Source: Deltaproteobacteria bacterium (lineage in GTDB: Bacteria > Myxococcota_A > Polyangia > Haliangiales > Haliangiaceae). From it: a stretch of DNA of 33,469 nucleotides. Of the stretch, positions 10,206 through 20,631 are shown piece after piece. Below the pieces are notes generated by a model, which worked only from the letters and a program-made list of their open reading frames with translations, did no database searches and was not told the origin of the DNA. Location: positions 1 through 33,469 of the forward strand of contig JAIOQA010000021.1 in assembly GCA_021413675.1 (NCBI GenBank). The letters are read 5' to 3'. How positions within the stretch are numbered: the stretch's first letter is position 1; each line of letters begins with the position of its first letter. The position numbers and the translations under genes are program-made.

Positions 10206-10838
10206 GTGACTGACCACGTACGTCCGCTCATCATCGGCATCGCCGGCGGCACCGGATCGGGCAAGACCACGGTCGCGGCCAAGCTCGCGGCGGCGATCCC
10301 CGATGGGCGATGCGCGGTGATCGACCACGACGCCTACTACCGCGACCAGAGCGGGCTCAGCCAGGAAGAGCGCGAGCAGCTCAACTACGACCACCCGTCG
10401 TCGCTCGAGAGCGCGCTGCTGGCGACCCACCTCGCCGAGCTCCGCGCCGGGCGCGCGGTCGACGTCCCGCGCTACGACTACGCGACCCACACCCGGCGGC
10501 GCGACAGCCGCCGGGTCGCGCCGGCGCCGGTGATCATCGTCGAGGGCATCCTGGTGTTCGTCGAGGCGTCCCTGCGCGAGCAGATGGACATCAAGCTGTT
10601 CGTCGACACCGACGCCGACATCCGGCTGATGCGCCGCATCCGCCGCGATCTCGAGCAGCGCGGCCGGACGTTCGCGTCGGTGCGCGACCAGTACTACGCG
10701 ACGGTGCGGCCGATGCACCTCGAGTTCGTCGAGCCCTCGAAGCGCCACGCGGATCTGATCCTGCCCGAGGGCGGCGACAACAAGGTCGCGATCGATCTGA
10801 TCCTCGGCCAGCTCGCGCGCGTCGCCTACGGGCTGTAG
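10206..10838 (+). CDS. udk: Uridine kinase
   Basis: 210 residues, the standard length. It phosphorylates uridine and cytidine to UMP and CMP in pyrimidine salvage, in the cytoplasm. The P-loop is GIAGGTGSGKTT (11-22). The nucleoside-binding region includes DHDAYYRD (40-47) and LNYDHPSSLES, with the RYDYATHTRR loop after it. VIIVEGILVF is the Walker-B-like strand, and RLMRRIRRDLEQRGR forms the lid. All family motifs are intact. The start is GTG at 10206 with no Shine-Dalgarno sequence and a -10-like hexamer 7 bases upstream. It is convergent with the second kinase gene, which ends 8 bases beyond its stop. Phosphoribulokinase shares the fold, but the motifs fit Udk best. Confidence 0.95.
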   Translation: MTDHVRPLIIGIAGGTGSGKTTVAAKLAAAIPDGRCAVIDHDAYYRDQSGLSQEEREQLNYDHPSSLESALLATHLAELRAGRAVDVPRYDYATHTRRRDSRRVAPAPVIIVEGILVFVEASLREQMDIKLFVDTDADIRLMRRIRRDLEQRGRTFASVRDQYYATVRPMHLEFVEPSKRHADLILPEGGDNKVAIDLILGQLARVAYGL

Positions 10839-10846
10839 CGCCCGCG

Positions 10847-12976
<2,130 letters not shown>

Positions 12977-13275
12977 GACGCGCCCCGACACGCGAGCGCT
13001 GTCGTTCGTGAGCGTGGATACCGGTTGTACATCGAGCTAGCGGGTGGCCCCGATACCCGACGACCGCCTCGCGCGGCTCGGGTAGCGGGAGACTGTACGC
13101 ACGGTGCGCAGTGTAGCCCAGCCGACGGCCAACTCCACGGAGATCCGAGGCATGCCGAGCCCCCGGTCGAGCCCCGGCGTTACCCCGGAGGTTGTCTGAG
13201 CGTCCACGTCTACGTGGTACAACCGAATCCATTGATGCGGCGCTGTCTCGGTGAGACGGCGACCGTGGAGGAAGC
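12977..13275. promoter_or_regulatory. Divergent control region between kinase and response regulator
   Basis: The 299-base spacer has no credible gene. It holds CCACGT-CT-ACGTGG (13204-13217), a perfect 6-bp-arm inverted repeat. It also holds GCTGTCTC-GGT-GAGACGGC (13242-13260, one G-T pair), a hairpin in the probable leader. A 9-base sequence CGGTTGTAC at 13022-13030 recurs inverted as GTACAACCG at 13217-13225, next to the first inverted repeat. These are candidate operators for both genes. A good Shine-Dalgarno GGAGG lies 4 bases before the response-regulator ATG. Confidence 0.4.
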
Positions 13276-13899
13276 ATGATCCGAGTCGTCATCGCCGAGG
13301 ACCACACGTTGGTTCGTGAAGCCCTGCTGCGATTGCTCGTCGCCAGCGGCAAGGTCCAGGTCGTCGCGCAGGCCACCAACGGGCGCGAAGCCGTCGAGCT
13401 GGTGACTCGCTACCAACCCGACGTCCTGTTGCTCGATATCGGGATGCCGGAGAAGGACGGACTCCAGACCTGCATGGAACTGGCCGCCTCCGGCACGGCG
13501 ACCCGCGTGCTGATCCTGTCGATGCACACCGAGGAGAGCTACGCGGTGCGCGCGATCCGCGCCGGCGCCGCGGGCTTCATCGCCAAGACCGCGCACCTCG
13601 ACGAGCTGACCGCGGCGATCGAGGCCGTCCACGCCGGCCAGCGGGTCCTGCCGCCGGGCGCCGAGGCGGCGCTGGTCTCCGACGACGCCGCCGGCCCGGC
13701 CAAGGTGCTCTCGCAGCGCGAGTTCCAGGTCATGGGCTACCTGGCCTCGGGCATGACGAACCGCGAGATCGCGCAGCTGCTCGCGATCAGCGTGAAGACC
13801 GTCGACACCCACCGCGGCCACGTCCTCAAGAAGCTGAAGCTCCGCAACAACTCCGACATCACGCGCTTCGCGATCCAGCACGGCCTGATCCAGGGCTAG
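13276..13899 (+). CDS. NarL/FixJ-family response regulator
   Basis: 207 residues. The receiver domain is at 1-120: acidic pocket Glu8-Asp9, phospho-acceptor Asp54 in VLLLDIGMPEKDG, switch Ser82, and Lys104 in GFIAKTA. The LuxR-type helix-turn-helix is at about 143-205: LSQREFQVMGYLASGMTNREI, then ISVKTVDTHRGHVLKKL. It is a DNA-binding regulator activated by phosphorylation. No histidine kinase gene is adjacent; the nearest kinase is the divergent Ser/Thr kinase, so its phosphodonor is unknown. The ATG at 13276 is supported by GGAGG at 4 bases and by the exact family N-terminus IRVVIAEDHTLVREAL. Confidence 0.95.
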   Translation: MIRVVIAEDHTLVREALLRLLVASGKVQVVAQATNGREAVELVTRYQPDVLLLDIGMPEKDGLQTCMELAASGTATRVLILSMHTEESYAVRAIRAGAAGFIAKTAHLDELTAAIEAVHAGQRVLPPGAEAALVSDDAAGPAKVLSQREFQVMGYLASGMTNREIAQLLAISVKTVDTHRGHVLKKLKLRNNSDITRFAIQHGLIQG

Positions 13900-13933
13900 C
13901 CGCGGCGCCCGCGCGGCGCCCGCGCTCGCTCAG

Positions 13934-13959
13934 ACCTGACGCAATCTGCGTCGGGTTTC
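13934..13959. repeat. 26-bp direct repeat, copy 1
   Basis: Identical over 26 bases to 14051-14076, which is the 3' end of the TIGR04255-like gene. Read on the minus strand it encodes G-ETRRRLRQV followed by a stop, the same tail as that gene (D-ETRRRLRQV), with an in-frame stop about 12 codons before it. It contains GACGCA-ATC-TGCGTC (13938-13952), which can form a hairpin after the response-regulator gene. It may be a remnant of a duplicated gene end or a duplicated terminator. Confidence 0.7.
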
Positions 13960-13966
13960 ACCAGGA

Positions 13967-13983
13967 GGCTCGCGCAGCGAGCC
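13967..13983. terminator. Hairpin between convergent genes
   Basis: GGCTCGC-GCA-GCGAGCC is a perfect 7-bp stem with a 3-base loop. It is followed by the palindrome GAGCCGGCTC (13979-13988), which overlaps it and offers an alternative fold. Together with the hairpin at 13938-13952 it separates the response regulator from the convergent TIGR04255-like gene. Confidence 0.45.
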
Positions 13984-14046
13984 GGCTCAGGTTCCGGAGG
14001 AGATCGGCCCCGGCGTCCTCGACGGGTCCGATCGATCAACGACGGA

Positions 14047-14790
14047 TCAAACCTGACGCAATCTGCGTCGGGTTTCGTCCGTGATCGCGCGCTCGAACGC
14101 GTCGTTCACCGCCTGGTGCGCGCGGTTGTGCCACTCGACGATCGCGGTGACGTCGGGCTCGATCCCCCGGGTCGCGCGCGCCGCGATCTCGAGCGTGTAC
14201 AGCACGCCGTCGCCGTCCGCGCCGCGCGCGAGCGTCGCGACCACCGCGATGCCGTCGGCGTGCTCGACCTCGACCTCGAGCCGCAGCGGGACGTGCCGGC
14301 GCTCGAACTCCGCGCCGAGCGGCGGGTAGAAGCTGAACAGCTCGCTCGGGCGATCCGAGCGCGTCAGCCACAGCTCGTTGACGAAGCGCTGCTCGGCGCC
14401 CGACAGCGTGTACGGCTGCTCCTCGGCGAGGAACGCCGCCGCCAGCCGCTCGACCGCGGGCACGTGGTCCTCGTAGTGACCGTACGGCGGGTAGACGTTG
14501 TACGCGCACACGCCCGGGCCCCACTGCACCGCGCGCTGCGCGTCGTGCGAGCGCCGGATGATCCGCCGGGACTCGCGGCCCGGGGCCCGCGCCGCCGGCG
14601 CGCGGTGCCGCGCGAGGGGCGCGTCCAGCGGCAGCGCCTCCTCCTGGGTCTGGAAGCCGACGAAGCGCGACGCCATGCGCGCGAACGCGTCGTCTCCCCA
14701 CGCCGAGGTCGGCGACCCGTCGCTGATGACCGCGAACACGGCCTCCGCGACCTTCGGGTCGGCGTACCACCGCCGGATGTTCGCGCGCAC
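14047..14790 (-). CDS. TIGR04255-like family protein of unknown function
   Basis: About 247 residues. The N-terminal PKVAEAVFAVISDGS, a central WGPGVCAYNVYPPYGHYED with a following helix, and the C-terminal IVEWHNRAHQAVNDAFERAI fit the layout of the sporadically distributed TIGR04255 family, whose function is unknown. The assignment is from pattern recall only. The start is uncertain: TTG at 14808, GTG at 14805 and GTG at 14790 are all in frame. I prefer 14790 because TACCGT lies 6 bases before it and it puts the family motif at the usual distance from the N-terminus. It follows uvrD on the same strand after about 70 bases. Its last 26 bases are duplicated downstream. Confidence 0.72.
   Translation of the reverse strand: MRANIRRWYADPKVAEAVFAVISDGSPTSAWGDDAFARMASRFVGFQTQEEALPLDAPLARHRAPAARAPGRESRRIIRRSHDAQRAVQWGPGVCAYNVYPPYGHYEDHVPAVERLAAAFLAEEQPYTLSGAEQRFVNELWLTRSDRPSELFSFYPPLGAEFERRHVPLRLEVEVEHADGIAVVATLARGADGDGVLYTLEIAARATRGIEPDVTAIVEWHNRAHQAVNDAFERAITDETRRRLRQV
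14051..14076. repeat. 26-bp direct repeat, copy 2
   Basis: Second copy of the repeat at 13934-13959, here forming the last codons and stop of the TIGR04255-like gene. The copies start 117 bases apart; sequence on either side of the 26 bases does not match. Confidence 0.7.
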
Positions 14791-14862
14791 GACCGCACGG
14801 TACACCAACCGCGGTGCGGCCCGTCGGCGTTGATGGGCCGAGGGCGACCTCGCCTGGCTGCG

Positions 14863-17100
14863 TCAGGCCGGCGCGAGGAACCGGGCGAGCACGGTCTTGC
14901 GGCCGACTGCCGGGAAGTCGACGACCAGCGACCGCGCCGGCCCCTGCCCGCGCGCCTCGAGCACCTTGCCCTTGCCGAACGCCGCGTGGCTGACCGAGGT
15001 GCCGGGGCGGTACGGATCCTCGGACCGGTCGGCGCGATCGGCGTCGAGCCGGTACACCGGCAGCTCGTCGTCGCCGCTGCGCTGATCGTGCTCGTCCCAG
15101 GTCGGGCGCACCGGCTGGCGCGGCGTCGCGCGCGGGGTCGCCACCGGCCAGGCCATCGGCTTCGCCACCGGGCGCGGCGGCGGGCGGATCGCGCCGGCCA
15201 CCAGGTGCTGGGGCAGATCGTCGAGGAACCGCGACGGTGCCTGCGCCTGATCCTTGCCCCACACCCGCCGCACCCGCGCCGCGCTCAGGAACAGCCGGTC
15301 GCGCGCGCGCGTCACCGCGACGTACGCCAGGCGGCGCTCCTCCTCGAGGCCCTCGCTCTCCGACACGCCATCGCGCTCGCGCAGCGACGGGAACAGCCCG
15401 TCCTCGAGGCCGGTCACGTACACCACCGGGAACTCGAGGCCCTTGGCCATGTGGATGGTCATCATGCGGATGACCTCGGCGTCGCTGTCGTCGTCGGCGC
15501 CCTGGACCAGCGCGGTGCGCTCGAGGAAGCCGTCCAGCGTGCCGTCGTCGCCGACCTCGTCGTCGTAGTCCGACGCCACGTTGACGAGCTCCGACAGGAA
15601 CCGCAGCCGCTCCTCGGCCTCGCTCGAGCCATCGGCCTCGAGCCGCGCGCGCAGCCCCGACCGCTCGACGGTCTGGATGAGCAGCTCCGCCACCGACGCG
15701 CCGGCGGCGACGACATCGACCAGCCCGGCGATCACCTCGACGAAGCCCGCCAGCTTCTTGCGCGCCGCGGCCGCCACCGCGCCGCTCTGCGCGACCTCGC
15801 GCGCGGCGACCAGCATCGACCGGCCCGACGCGCGCGCGTGGACCCGCACCTTCTCGACCGTGGTCTCGCCGATGCCGCGCGGCGGCACGTTGACCACCCG
15901 CTCGAAGGCGCTGTCGGCATCGGGGTTGGCGCACAGCCGGAGGTAGGCGATCGCGTCTTTCACCTCCTTGCGCTCGAAGAAGCCCACGCCGCCGATGACC
16001 TTGGGCCTGAACCCGAAGCGCAGGAGCTGCTCCTCGAGCGGCCGCGACTGCGCGTTGGTCCGGTACAGGATCGCCACGTCGCGCGGCGAGACGTTGCCGT
16101 CATCGACCATCGCGCGGATGCCCGACGCCACGTGCAGCGCTTCGCTGCGATCGTCGCCGGCCATGTGGAACGCGATCAGATCGCCGCCGGTGCGCTCGGT
16201 CCACAGGTTCTTGCCGTGGCGATCCTGGTTGTGCGCGATGATCGCGTTGGCGGCGTCGAGGATGACCGCGGTCGAGCGGTAGTTCTGCTCGAGCTTGATC
16301 ACGTTCGCGTCGGGGAAGTCGCGATCGAAGTCGAGGATGTTGCGGGGCTCGGCGCCGCGCCAGCGGTAGATCGACTGGTCGTCGTCGCCGACCACGGTCA
16401 GGTTGCGGGTCGCCGACGCCAGGTGGCGGACCAGCGCGTACTGCACGCGGTTGGTGTCCTGGAACTCGTCGACCAGGACGTGGTGGAACTGGGTCGCGAG
16501 GATCGGCCCGACGTCGGGGTCGGCGGCGAGCGTGAGCACGTGGAGCAGCAGGTCGTTGAAGTCGACCGCGTTCTCGCGCAGCAGCTGATCGCGATAGCGC
16601 GGGTAGATCTCCGCGACCAGATCATCGACGTAGTCGCCGCGCTTCACCGCGACCGGATCGAGGCCCTCGTTCTTGGCGCGATCGAAGCGCACCGACAGCG
16701 ACCGCGCGGTGATCTGATCGTCCTTGCCGGCGTCCTTGAGCAGCCGCGTGATCAGCTTCTGCTGGTCGTCGTCGTCGAGGATGACGAAGCCCTTGCGCAG
16801 CCCGACCCGCTCGGACCAGGTGCGCAGCAGGCGCGCGCAGGTCGCGTGGAACGTGCCGATCCACATGCCGCGCGCGCGATCGCCCAGCAGCTGGGCCAGC
16901 CGCTCGCGCATCTCGCCGGCGGCCTTGTTGGTGAACGTGACCGCGAGGATCTGCCAGGGCGCCGCGCCGGTCTCGACCAGGTGCGCGATGCGCTGGACGA
17001 GCACGCGGGTCTTGCCGGTGCCCGCGCCGGCCAGCACCAGCATCGGGCCATCGCCGTGCTCGACGGCGGCCCGTTGCTCCGGGTTGAGTCCCACGCGCAT
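14863..17100 (-). CDS. uvrD: UvrD/PcrA-type DNA helicase
   Basis: 745-residue superfamily 1A 3'-5' helicase for nucleotide excision and mismatch repair and for replication-fork or transcription conflicts. Motifs in order: Q-motif LNPEQRAAV (5-13), Walker A GAGTGKTR (25-32), Ia TFTNKAAGEM, II VDEFQDTN, III GDDDQSIYRWRGAE, IV QNYRST, V TIHMAKGLEFPVVYVTG, VI YVAVTRAR. The last ~45 residues (HAAFGKGKVLEARG to VLARFLAPA) match the C-terminal Tudor-like domain of PcrA/UvrD that contacts RNA polymerase. Length and motifs are complete. The ATG at 17100 has no Shine-Dalgarno sequence; TATGAG lies 8 bases upstream. pcrA would be an equally fair symbol. Confidence 0.96.
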   Translation of the reverse strand: MRVGLNPEQRAAVEHGDGPMLVLAGAGTGKTRVLVQRIAHLVETGAAPWQILAVTFTNKAAGEMRERLAQLLGDRARGMWIGTFHATCARLLRTWSERVGLRKGFVILDDDDQQKLITRLLKDAGKDDQITARSLSVRFDRAKNEGLDPVAVKRGDYVDDLVAEIYPRYRDQLLRENAVDFNDLLLHVLTLAADPDVGPILATQFHHVLVDEFQDTNRVQYALVRHLASATRNLTVVGDDDQSIYRWRGAEPRNILDFDRDFPDANVIKLEQNYRSTAVILDAANAIIAHNQDRHGKNLWTERTGGDLIAFHMAGDDRSEALHVASGIRAMVDDGNVSPRDVAILYRTNAQSRPLEEQLLRFGFRPKVIGGVGFFERKEVKDAIAYLRLCANPDADSAFERVVNVPPRGIGETTVEKVRVHARASGRSMLVAAREVAQSGAVAAAARKKLAGFVEVIAGLVDVVAAGASVAELLIQTVERSGLRARLEADGSSEAEERLRFLSELVNVASDYDDEVGDDGTLDGFLERTALVQGADDDSDAEVIRMMTIHMAKGLEFPVVYVTGLEDGLFPSLRERDGVSESEGLEEERRLAYVAVTRARDRLFLSAARVRRVWGKDQAQAPSRFLDDLPQHLVAGAIRPPPRPVAKPMAWPVATPRATPRQPVRPTWDEHDQRSGDDELPVYRLDADRADRSEDPYRPGTSVSHAAFGKGKVLEARGQGPARSLVVDFPAVGRKTVLARFLAPA

Positions 17101-17108
17101 CGTCGACG

Positions 17109-17114
17109 CTCATA
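17109..17114 (-). promoter_or_regulatory. -10-like element of uvrD, possible leaderless start
   Basis: TATGAG on the minus strand, 8 bases before the ATG at 17100. The -35 is weak. There is no Shine-Dalgarno sequence between them. Confidence 0.3.
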
Positions 17115-17175
17115 CCGCAGGGCGCGGGCGATGGCCAGCCGCACGATCGATCCGAGATCACGCCCCGAAACGAGC

Positions 17176-17233
17176 ACGCCCCCGGAGACCCGCAGGTCGC
17201 CGAGGGCGTCGTCGCCAGCCCGCCGATGCGGGC
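17176..17233 (-). terminator. Double hairpin after the Oar-like receptor gene
   Basis: Nearest the gene, GCCCGC-CGAT-GCGGGC (17218-17233) is a perfect 6-bp stem with a tetraloop, 11 bases past the stop. Further on, 17176-17209 forms a long stem, ACGCCC/GGGCGT, CGG/CCG and GACC/GGTC around the loop CGCA, with two mismatches. This is a good terminator candidate for the receptor operon and isolates it from uvrD. Confidence 0.6.
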
Positions 17234-17243
17234 GGTCAGGACA

Positions 17244-20200
17244 TCAGAACGTCAGGCGCATGCCGAACCGCACCGACAGCGGCGCGTAGCGCGCGGTCGT
17301 GTTGCCGAAGTTCTTGTTGCGGATGAGCGGCACGTTCTGCTCGGTGCCGTTGTCGGCGACCGACCGGGCCCAGATCAGGTCCTCGTAGGTGCCGCCGACG
17401 ATCGGGTTGACGTTGTTGTTCGCGTAGCGGGCCGAGCCGTAGGTGTCGTCGGCGCCGGCCTCACCCTGGCGGTTGTACAGGTTGAAGATGTCGCCGTAGA
17501 GCTCGAGGTTCATGCCCTTCTTGAGGTCGCGGGCGTAGCCGATGTGCACGTCGACGCCGTGGTCGAACGAGGTGCGGCCGATCTGGCCACGCGGCAGGAT
17601 GAACGACTCGTCCGGGCCGTACAGGTAGTGGCCGCCGAGCACGTTGCGCGGGATGCCCGACAGCGCGCGGATGCGGGTACCGACGGTCAGCTTGCCGGCC
17701 TTCTTGAGGTCGAAGGTGTAGTAGCCGTCGAGCTTGATGTAGTGCGGGCGATCCTGCGGCAGCGGGCCGTTGCGGTTCGAGAGCAGCTCGATCAGGTCGT
17801 ACTGCGACGAGATGTTCGGATCGATCTGGCCGTTGTCGTAGGAGATGAGGCCCGGGTAGTTACCCTTGATGCGCGAGTAGGTGTAGCTGCCCTGGATGTA
17901 CAGGTTCTTGGCGAACCGGCGGGTGAGCGTGAACTGCAGCGCGTTGTAGTCGCGCTTGGGCTTGTCGAAGATGCGGACGCCCTTGAACAGGTCGCGCTGC
18001 TCGGTCAGGCGCGCCTTCTCGGTCGCGTCGTCGGTGTTCGCGATGCGGCGCTCGAGGTCGGCGAGATCGCCGTCGGTGATCTCGCCCGGGTTCGCGATGA
18101 TGTAGGTGTTCGCGCCGTCGGTCGAGACGTCCTCGATCACGCGGCCGAGCTTGCGGTTCTGGAACGAGACGCCGAGCTTGAAGTCGTCCATCAGCTCGTA
18201 CTCGACGCCGAGGATGATCTCGTCCATGTACTGCGCCTTGATGCCAGGCGCGACCAGCACGCCGCTGGCGCCGAACAGGCGATCCGACGTGGCGCCCTTG
18301 GTGGTCGTGAGGCAGTTGTTGCCATCGACGCCGCCGATCGAGCCGTCGACCGTCGAGCTGCAGTCAGTGGCGCCGTAGACCTGGCGGTAGCTGACCTCGC
18401 CGCCGAACGAGCGGTCGTTGATGTCCATCGGGACGTTCTCGTAGAAGCGGCCCCAGTGGCCGTAGATCTTCGAGCGACCTTCCTTGGTCCAGTCGTAGAG
18501 CGCGCCGAGGCGCGGGGCGATCATGCCCTTGAGCGTCATCGCGTTCTTGCCGAGCGACTCCTGGGTCAGCGGGTCGATCGTGTTCTGCAGCGCCTTGGCG
18601 TAGCGCATGCGCTGCTCCTCGTAGCGCAGGCCGAGGTTCAGGGTCAGGTTCGGGACCGGCTGGTACGAGTCACGGAGATAGGCCGACCAGTTGAGGGTGT
18701 TGCCCTCGACGTTGGTGCCCGGGTAGTTCTGCGTGCCCTGGAGGAAGTCGCACTGGTACTGGGTCTTGCCGCCCGCCATGCCGGCGCTGCCGCCGCCGTC
18801 GTTCGCGCACATGTTGTCGTAGCGGTCTTCGGTCGAGTCGGCCGGCTTCAGCTGGACCCAGCGGTAGACGTAGACCTGGCTGCGGTCGAGGTAGTTGGTC
18901 ATCGCCGCGCCGCCCGAGAACAGGCGGGTCTTGGTCTCGAGGTTCTGCTCGGCGTCGAGGCCGGCCTTGATCTCGTGGCTACCCTTGAGCTTCGCGCGCT
19001 GGGTCAGCGAGACGCGGGCCGAGAGCCGCTGCTCCTTGTCGTGGGTCAGGTTGCCGGCGCCGTTGATCGAGTAGCCGAAGCCCGCGGTGTCCGGGCAGTT
19101 GACGACCTTGCCGGGATACGGGTCGGTGCCATCCATGCCGAGCGAGTCGTGGCACGCGGTGGTGACCGCCGCCGACTCGGCGCCGAAGCCCGACCAGTTG
19201 CTCAGGTTGCCGAACACGAGCCGCTGGAACGGGACGTTGTTGAGCGAGTCCTCGACCAGGCCGCTGTCGGAGGTCGTGCGGTACCAGCCCAGCACGCCCT
19301 CGACCTCGGTCTTGTTGTCGTTGAACTTCGACGTCCACTTCGCCGAGGTGTTGGTCGTGAGGCTCTTGAACTCGTAGGTGTTCGAGGCCGGCAGACCGAA
19401 CAGCGGCACGTTGCGGCTGGAGCTGGGCTGCGCGGTCACCGAGACCTGGCCCTGGTGCTCCGGGGTCACGGCGAAGTTGACCTTGCCGAGCATCTGGTAG
19501 CTCTGGGCGTGGGCCTGCATCACCTTCGACTCGATCAGGTCGGTGACGTAGAAGCCCGTGACCGGGTCGCGGTCGGCCACGGTGTCGGCGTAGCCGCCCA
19601 TGGTCGAGTCACCGGTCTTGCACTCCGACAGCTTCTTGCCGGGGAGCACGATGCGGCAGTCGGTGTTCCGGCTGACCGTCCGCGTGAAGTCCGAGCGGAT
19701 GAAGGTCGGCGCGGCGCCGACGTAGAACCAGACCTTGTCCTTGATGATCGGGCCGCCGAGGTCGAAGCCGAAGTCGGCCGAGTAGCCGAGGTCGTACTTG
19801 GCGTCGATCGCCGTCGCCTCGCGCGGCGTGCGGATCGTCTGCGCGACCAGCTGGCCGGGCTCGATCGACGCGAACACCGAGCCCTTGAGCTGGTTGTCAC
19901 CGCTCTTGGTCACGACGTTGACGACGCCACCGGTGGCGCGGCCGAACTCGGCGCCGTAGCCGCCGGTGATGACCTCGATCTCGTCGATGAACTCGTTGAG
20001 CACCGCCGAGCCGACCGTGCCGTAGCCGAGGCCGGTGGTGTTGACGCCGTCGACGACGTACTGGTTCTCGAGCGACGACGACCCGGAGAACGAGACGCCG
20101 ACGCCGTCGCTCTGCGAGCCGGCGGCCGCGCCGAGCGCCGAGTCGAACGTCCGGCCCGGGACCGGGATGTTCTGCGTGTATTCCTTGTCGAGCGTGATGC

Positions 20201-20615
20201 CCTGGGTCGTCGAGGTCGGATCGATCGTCGGCACGTGGCCGATGACCGTCACGATCTCCTCGGTGAGATCCATGTTCGTGAAGACCGGGGTGGTCCGGTT
20301 CACGCCGACGTTGATGTTCGTCAGCTTCTGGGTCTTGTTCGCGAAGAAGAACGTGACCGAGAAGGTGCCGGGCCGGAGTTCGGTGATCTTGTAGAAGCCG
20401 TTCTCGTCGGTGAGCGCGTCGACCTTCTGGTTCGCCGACACGACCGTGATGAACACGCCCGGCAGGGCCTCGCCCGTGGACTTGTCCTTCACGACGCCCT
20501 GGATGGCGCCGGTGGTGCTCGACTGCGCGCGAGCCGTGGAGGGCGAGACCAGGCTCGCCCCGAAGAGAGTTGTCGTGCCGAGAAACGCGGCGACGACGAA
20601 GCGTTGCATTCTCAT
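17244..20615 (-). CDS. Oar-like TonB-dependent outer-membrane receptor
   Basis: 1123 residues. The signal peptide ends ARA after residue 30. A carboxypeptidase-regulatory-like domain follows at about 33-115 ([38 protein letters not shown]). Next is a TonB-box candidate EEIVTVIG (119-126) and a plug domain with [12 protein letters not shown] and [19 protein letters not shown]. The remaining ~850 residues are the beta-barrel, ending in RFGMRLTF with the terminal Phe expected for BAM-dependent assembly. This is the architecture of Oar of Myxococcus xanthus and related receptors. The substrate is unknown. The ATG at 20615 has a strong GGAGG 7 bases upstream. It lies 16 bases after the Cys-rich lipoprotein gene, in one operon. 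Confidence 0.94.
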   Translation of the reverse strand: MRMQRFVVAAFLGTTTLFGASLVSPSTARAQSSTTGAIQGVVKDKSTGEALPGVFITVVSANQKVDALTDENGFYKITELRPGTFSVTFFFANKTQKLTNINVGVNRTTPVFTNMDLTEEIVTVIGHVPTIDPTSTTQGITLDKEYTQNIPVPGRTFDSALGAAAGSQSDGVGVSFSGSSSLENQYVVDGVNTTGLGYGTVGSAVLNEFIDEIEVITGGYGAEFGRATGGVVNVVTKSGDNQLKGSVFASIEPGQLVAQTIRTPREATAIDAKYDLGYSADFGFDLGGPIIKDKVWFYVGAAPTFIRSDFTRTVSRNTDCRIVLPGKKLSECKTGDSTMGGYADTVADRDPVTGFYVTDLIESKVMQAHAQSYQMLGKVNFAVTPEHQGQVSVTAQPSSSRNVPLFGLPASNTYEFKSLTTNTSAKWTSKFNDNKTEVEGVLGWYRTTSDSGLVEDSLNNVPFQRLVFGNLSNWSGFGAESAAVTTACHDSLGMDGTDPYPGKVVNCPDTAGFGYSINGAGNLTHDKEQRLSARVSLTQRAKLKGSHEIKAGLDAEQNLETKTRLFSGGAAMTNYLDRSQVYVYRWVQLKPADSTEDRYDNMCANDGGGSAGMAGGKTQYQCDFLQGTQNYPGTNVEGNTLNWSAYLRDSYQPVPNLTLNLGLRYEEQRMRYAKALQNTIDPLTQESLGKNAMTLKGMIAPRLGALYDWTKEGRSKIYGHWGRFYENVPMDINDRSFGGEVSYRQVYGATDCSSTVDGSIGGVDGNNCLTTTKGATSDRLFGASGVLVAPGIKAQYMDEIILGVEYELMDDFKLGVSFQNRKLGRVIEDVSTDGANTYIIANPGEITDGDLADLERRIANTDDATEKARLTEQRDLFKGVRIFDKPKRDYNALQFTLTRRFAKNLYIQGSYTYSRIKGNYPGLISYDNGQIDPNISSQYDLIELLSNRNGPLPQDRPHYIKLDGYYTFDLKKAGKLTVGTRIRALSGIPRNVLGGHYLYGPDESFILPRGQIGRTSFDHGVDVHIGYARDLKKGMNLELYGDIFNLYNRQGEAGADDTYGSARYANNNVNPIVGGTYEDLIWARSVADNGTEQNVPLIRNKNFGNTTARYAPLSVRFGMRLTF

Positions 20616-20631
20616 GATGGATCCTCCGTCG

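Noticed and set aside
14116..17289. A 1057-codon plus-strand frame opposite uvrD
   Set aside because: The uvrD helicase motifs are complete on the minus strand, and this frame has only biased composition.
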